Assembly (NCBI GenBank): GCA_035236585.1
Contig: CP141138.1
Span: 25,059,437-25,123,436 of the forward strand
Length of the DNA stretch: 64,000 nt
From: Warburgia ugandensis
Lineage: Eukaryota; Streptophyta; Magnoliopsida; Canellales; Canellaceae
Reading direction: 5' to 3'
In this document: positions 62,451-64,000 of the stretch, in pieces
Position numbering within the stretch: position 1 is the stretch's first letter
Layout: every line of letters starts with the position of its first letter
Notes under the pieces: model-generated
Told to the model about the DNA's origin: nothing
The model's database searches: none
The model's input: the letters and a program-made list of their open reading frames with translations, nothing else
Program-made: the position numbers and the translations under genes

Positions 62451-64000
62451 TTCTCAATCAATCAGACTTGGAGAATTAAATCACCATTACACATGAGCTC
62501 ATCCTATTTCTTGTAAAAATTACCTACAGCTTCTTGTACTGAACCTTCAACAAAGCTTGCCATATTCAATCTAGACAACACATCTCACTCAGTCATTACT
62601 TCAACCGTTACACCAGATGTAATGAATCCTGAGGAAACCCAACAAAGAAGTTATCTTCTTTCAAAACTTGTGACTAGCAATATGATCTTCTTATTCCATT
62701 TGAAGAATAGTCAATTGATGGCCTCCAATCAAGATTAAGTTTCATTATCAAGAAATCTATGAACTCTACTATAAAAGCTACAACTTGATCAGATAAGTCA
62801 AGGTGTTCAACAAATACATTGGATTTTGATCTTCATAGAAGTTAGAACATAATGTGGAGTACCCCATATATGTTTGCTCATCACAAAACATATTGTATGC
62901 GTCAGTACTCCAAATTGCATAACAAATTCACAACCACGATGTCAACAATAAGGAATAAGAAGTTACCTCCAATTCCCTGAGGAGATACCTCTTGAATCAA
63001 CTCCAACCATTGAATGTTATTGTCTACTTCTTTCGGTCTTTACACCATGGGTTATTACTCTAATAGGAACCTTTGCAAGATCTACACATCTTATAAAGCA
63101 TTCCATGACAAAAATGGAATAGGGAACATAACTTCCTTTTCTTAAAAGATAAAAAGAATCCCTCCCACTGAATTTCTTTTGAAAGTTAGAGGAAGGTTTT
63201 AGCAGTTTTGATATCAAATACCTGAGAGTTAGGATGGTATAAAAGAAAAAAGAAGAAGACTATAAGCTTGAGAAAGAGTAAGGATCAGCTTAAACAATTA
63301 ATTCCAAAGTTGATGAGGATGTTCTTCATCATTCTATCTTAAGAGACCCATCAAAGCACTTTAGTTGGGTAAGAATAGAAGCCAGCTCTTCAAATTTGGG
63401 TTAGTGTGTCTGGAGCATAAGTATTTACTACTAGCAAAACCTCTTTTCAGGTGTTTCTAATTTAAGTCTCTGATGGCTAGCAATTGATGTGACTATTATC
63501 TGCAGCTAAGGCAGGGTAGGGTTACATGGTTCACCAATCATTCATCTGACCATAGTGTAACATTCCATTAAGAGGGCAAGTAGATTAATCAAGAGAAAAA
63601 TAGAAAATCCCTATTTCAAAACATTATTCCAATAATGCTGAAAAGATCTCAACTGTAAAAAGATTATGGAACACATTTTTCTTCCACTTAAAACTGAAAT
63701 ACTACTACCAAAGATTTAAGACAAAAGAAATTGGTTACTTTTAGTTGCTATCTTAAGATTCTTAATAATATTGTTCCAGGGATGCCTCACCACCAACAAA
63801 GACAGTGCATATCATTAGCAGCATAGATAGATGTACATATGCTCCACTCTTAAATAGAGGTCGACAGAATGACTGACCGGGTAAAGTAGTGAAATTCCTA
63901 AGCCTCCCCGATGCCAGACAAAGACCTTGCTTGCTCCACTCATAGCCCTCCCGATTAAACAACCTACATCCTACATGGGGAGGGAAATGCGAAGACATCA
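62451..64000. other. Intergenic region, no gene recognised
   Basis: AT-rich sequence to the window edge. Minus-strand open frames of 66 and 78 codons (63,017-63,217 and 63,762-63,998) have no recognised domain. I looked for further H+-ATPase motifs here and found none. Confidence 0.45.

Noticed and set aside
62284-62496. Plus-strand 70-codon open frame
   Set aside because: The minus strand of the same segment carries the conserved H+-ATPase motif, so the plus-strand frame is an antisense shadow.

Overview
This window is nuclear DNA from a flowering plant. The evidence is two intact, spliced plant genes with GT-AG introns, plant-type LTR retrotransposons, an Au-type SINE, a MULE and a hAT MITE, and AT-rich intergenic DNA with long CT/CA microsatellites. 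I cannot name the species. No bacterial, plasmid, phage or CRISPR features are present, and I found no evidence of a new biological system.

Two host genes are supported exon by exon, both on the + strand. The first (18,759-22,774, nine exons, 494 codons) encodes a reticulon-like membrane protein with a long hydrophilic N-terminus (RTNLB17/18/21-like). The second (49,880-55,212, nine exons, 496 codons) encodes non-phosphorylating NADP-dependent glyceraldehyde-3-phosphate dehydrogenase (GAPN) with all expected catalytic residues. There is also a degenerate tRNA-Leu(UAG)-like gene (55,775-55,852) and a decayed fragment of a plasma-membrane H+-ATPase gene on the minus strand (about 62,190-62,450). 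The two genes show no functional link; they are simply neighbours separated by repeats.

Layout: 1-7.5 kb holds the 3' half of a Ty3/gypsy fossil whose LTR contains a 519-bp hAT MITE, plus an inverted piece of the same LTR and a 110-bp duplication. 7.5-11.5 kb is unassigned apart from a possible SINE scrap. 11.5-17.1 kb is a Ty1/copia fossil interrupted by a solo gypsy LTR with a 5-bp target duplication. 17.1-24 kb is the reticulon locus, with an intronic MITE candidate and a downstream Au-type SINE. 24-36.5 kb is layered LTR-retrotransposon debris, including a chromovirus fossil invaded by a member of the first gypsy family. 36.5-42 kb is unassigned sequence plus a tandemly duplicated repeat later hit by a fold-back element and an RTE-like LINE tail, followed by a LINE RNase H relic. 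42-44.6 kb is another chromovirus-type LTR with a minisatellite. 44.6-49.7 kb is unassigned. 49.8-55.2 kb is GAPN. 59.2-61.2 kb is a decayed MULE, and the rest is AT-rich sequence in which I see no gene.

Repeat and element boundaries read by eye are approximate unless a target-site duplication or terminal motif fixes them. Exon boundaries were checked for reading-frame continuity.
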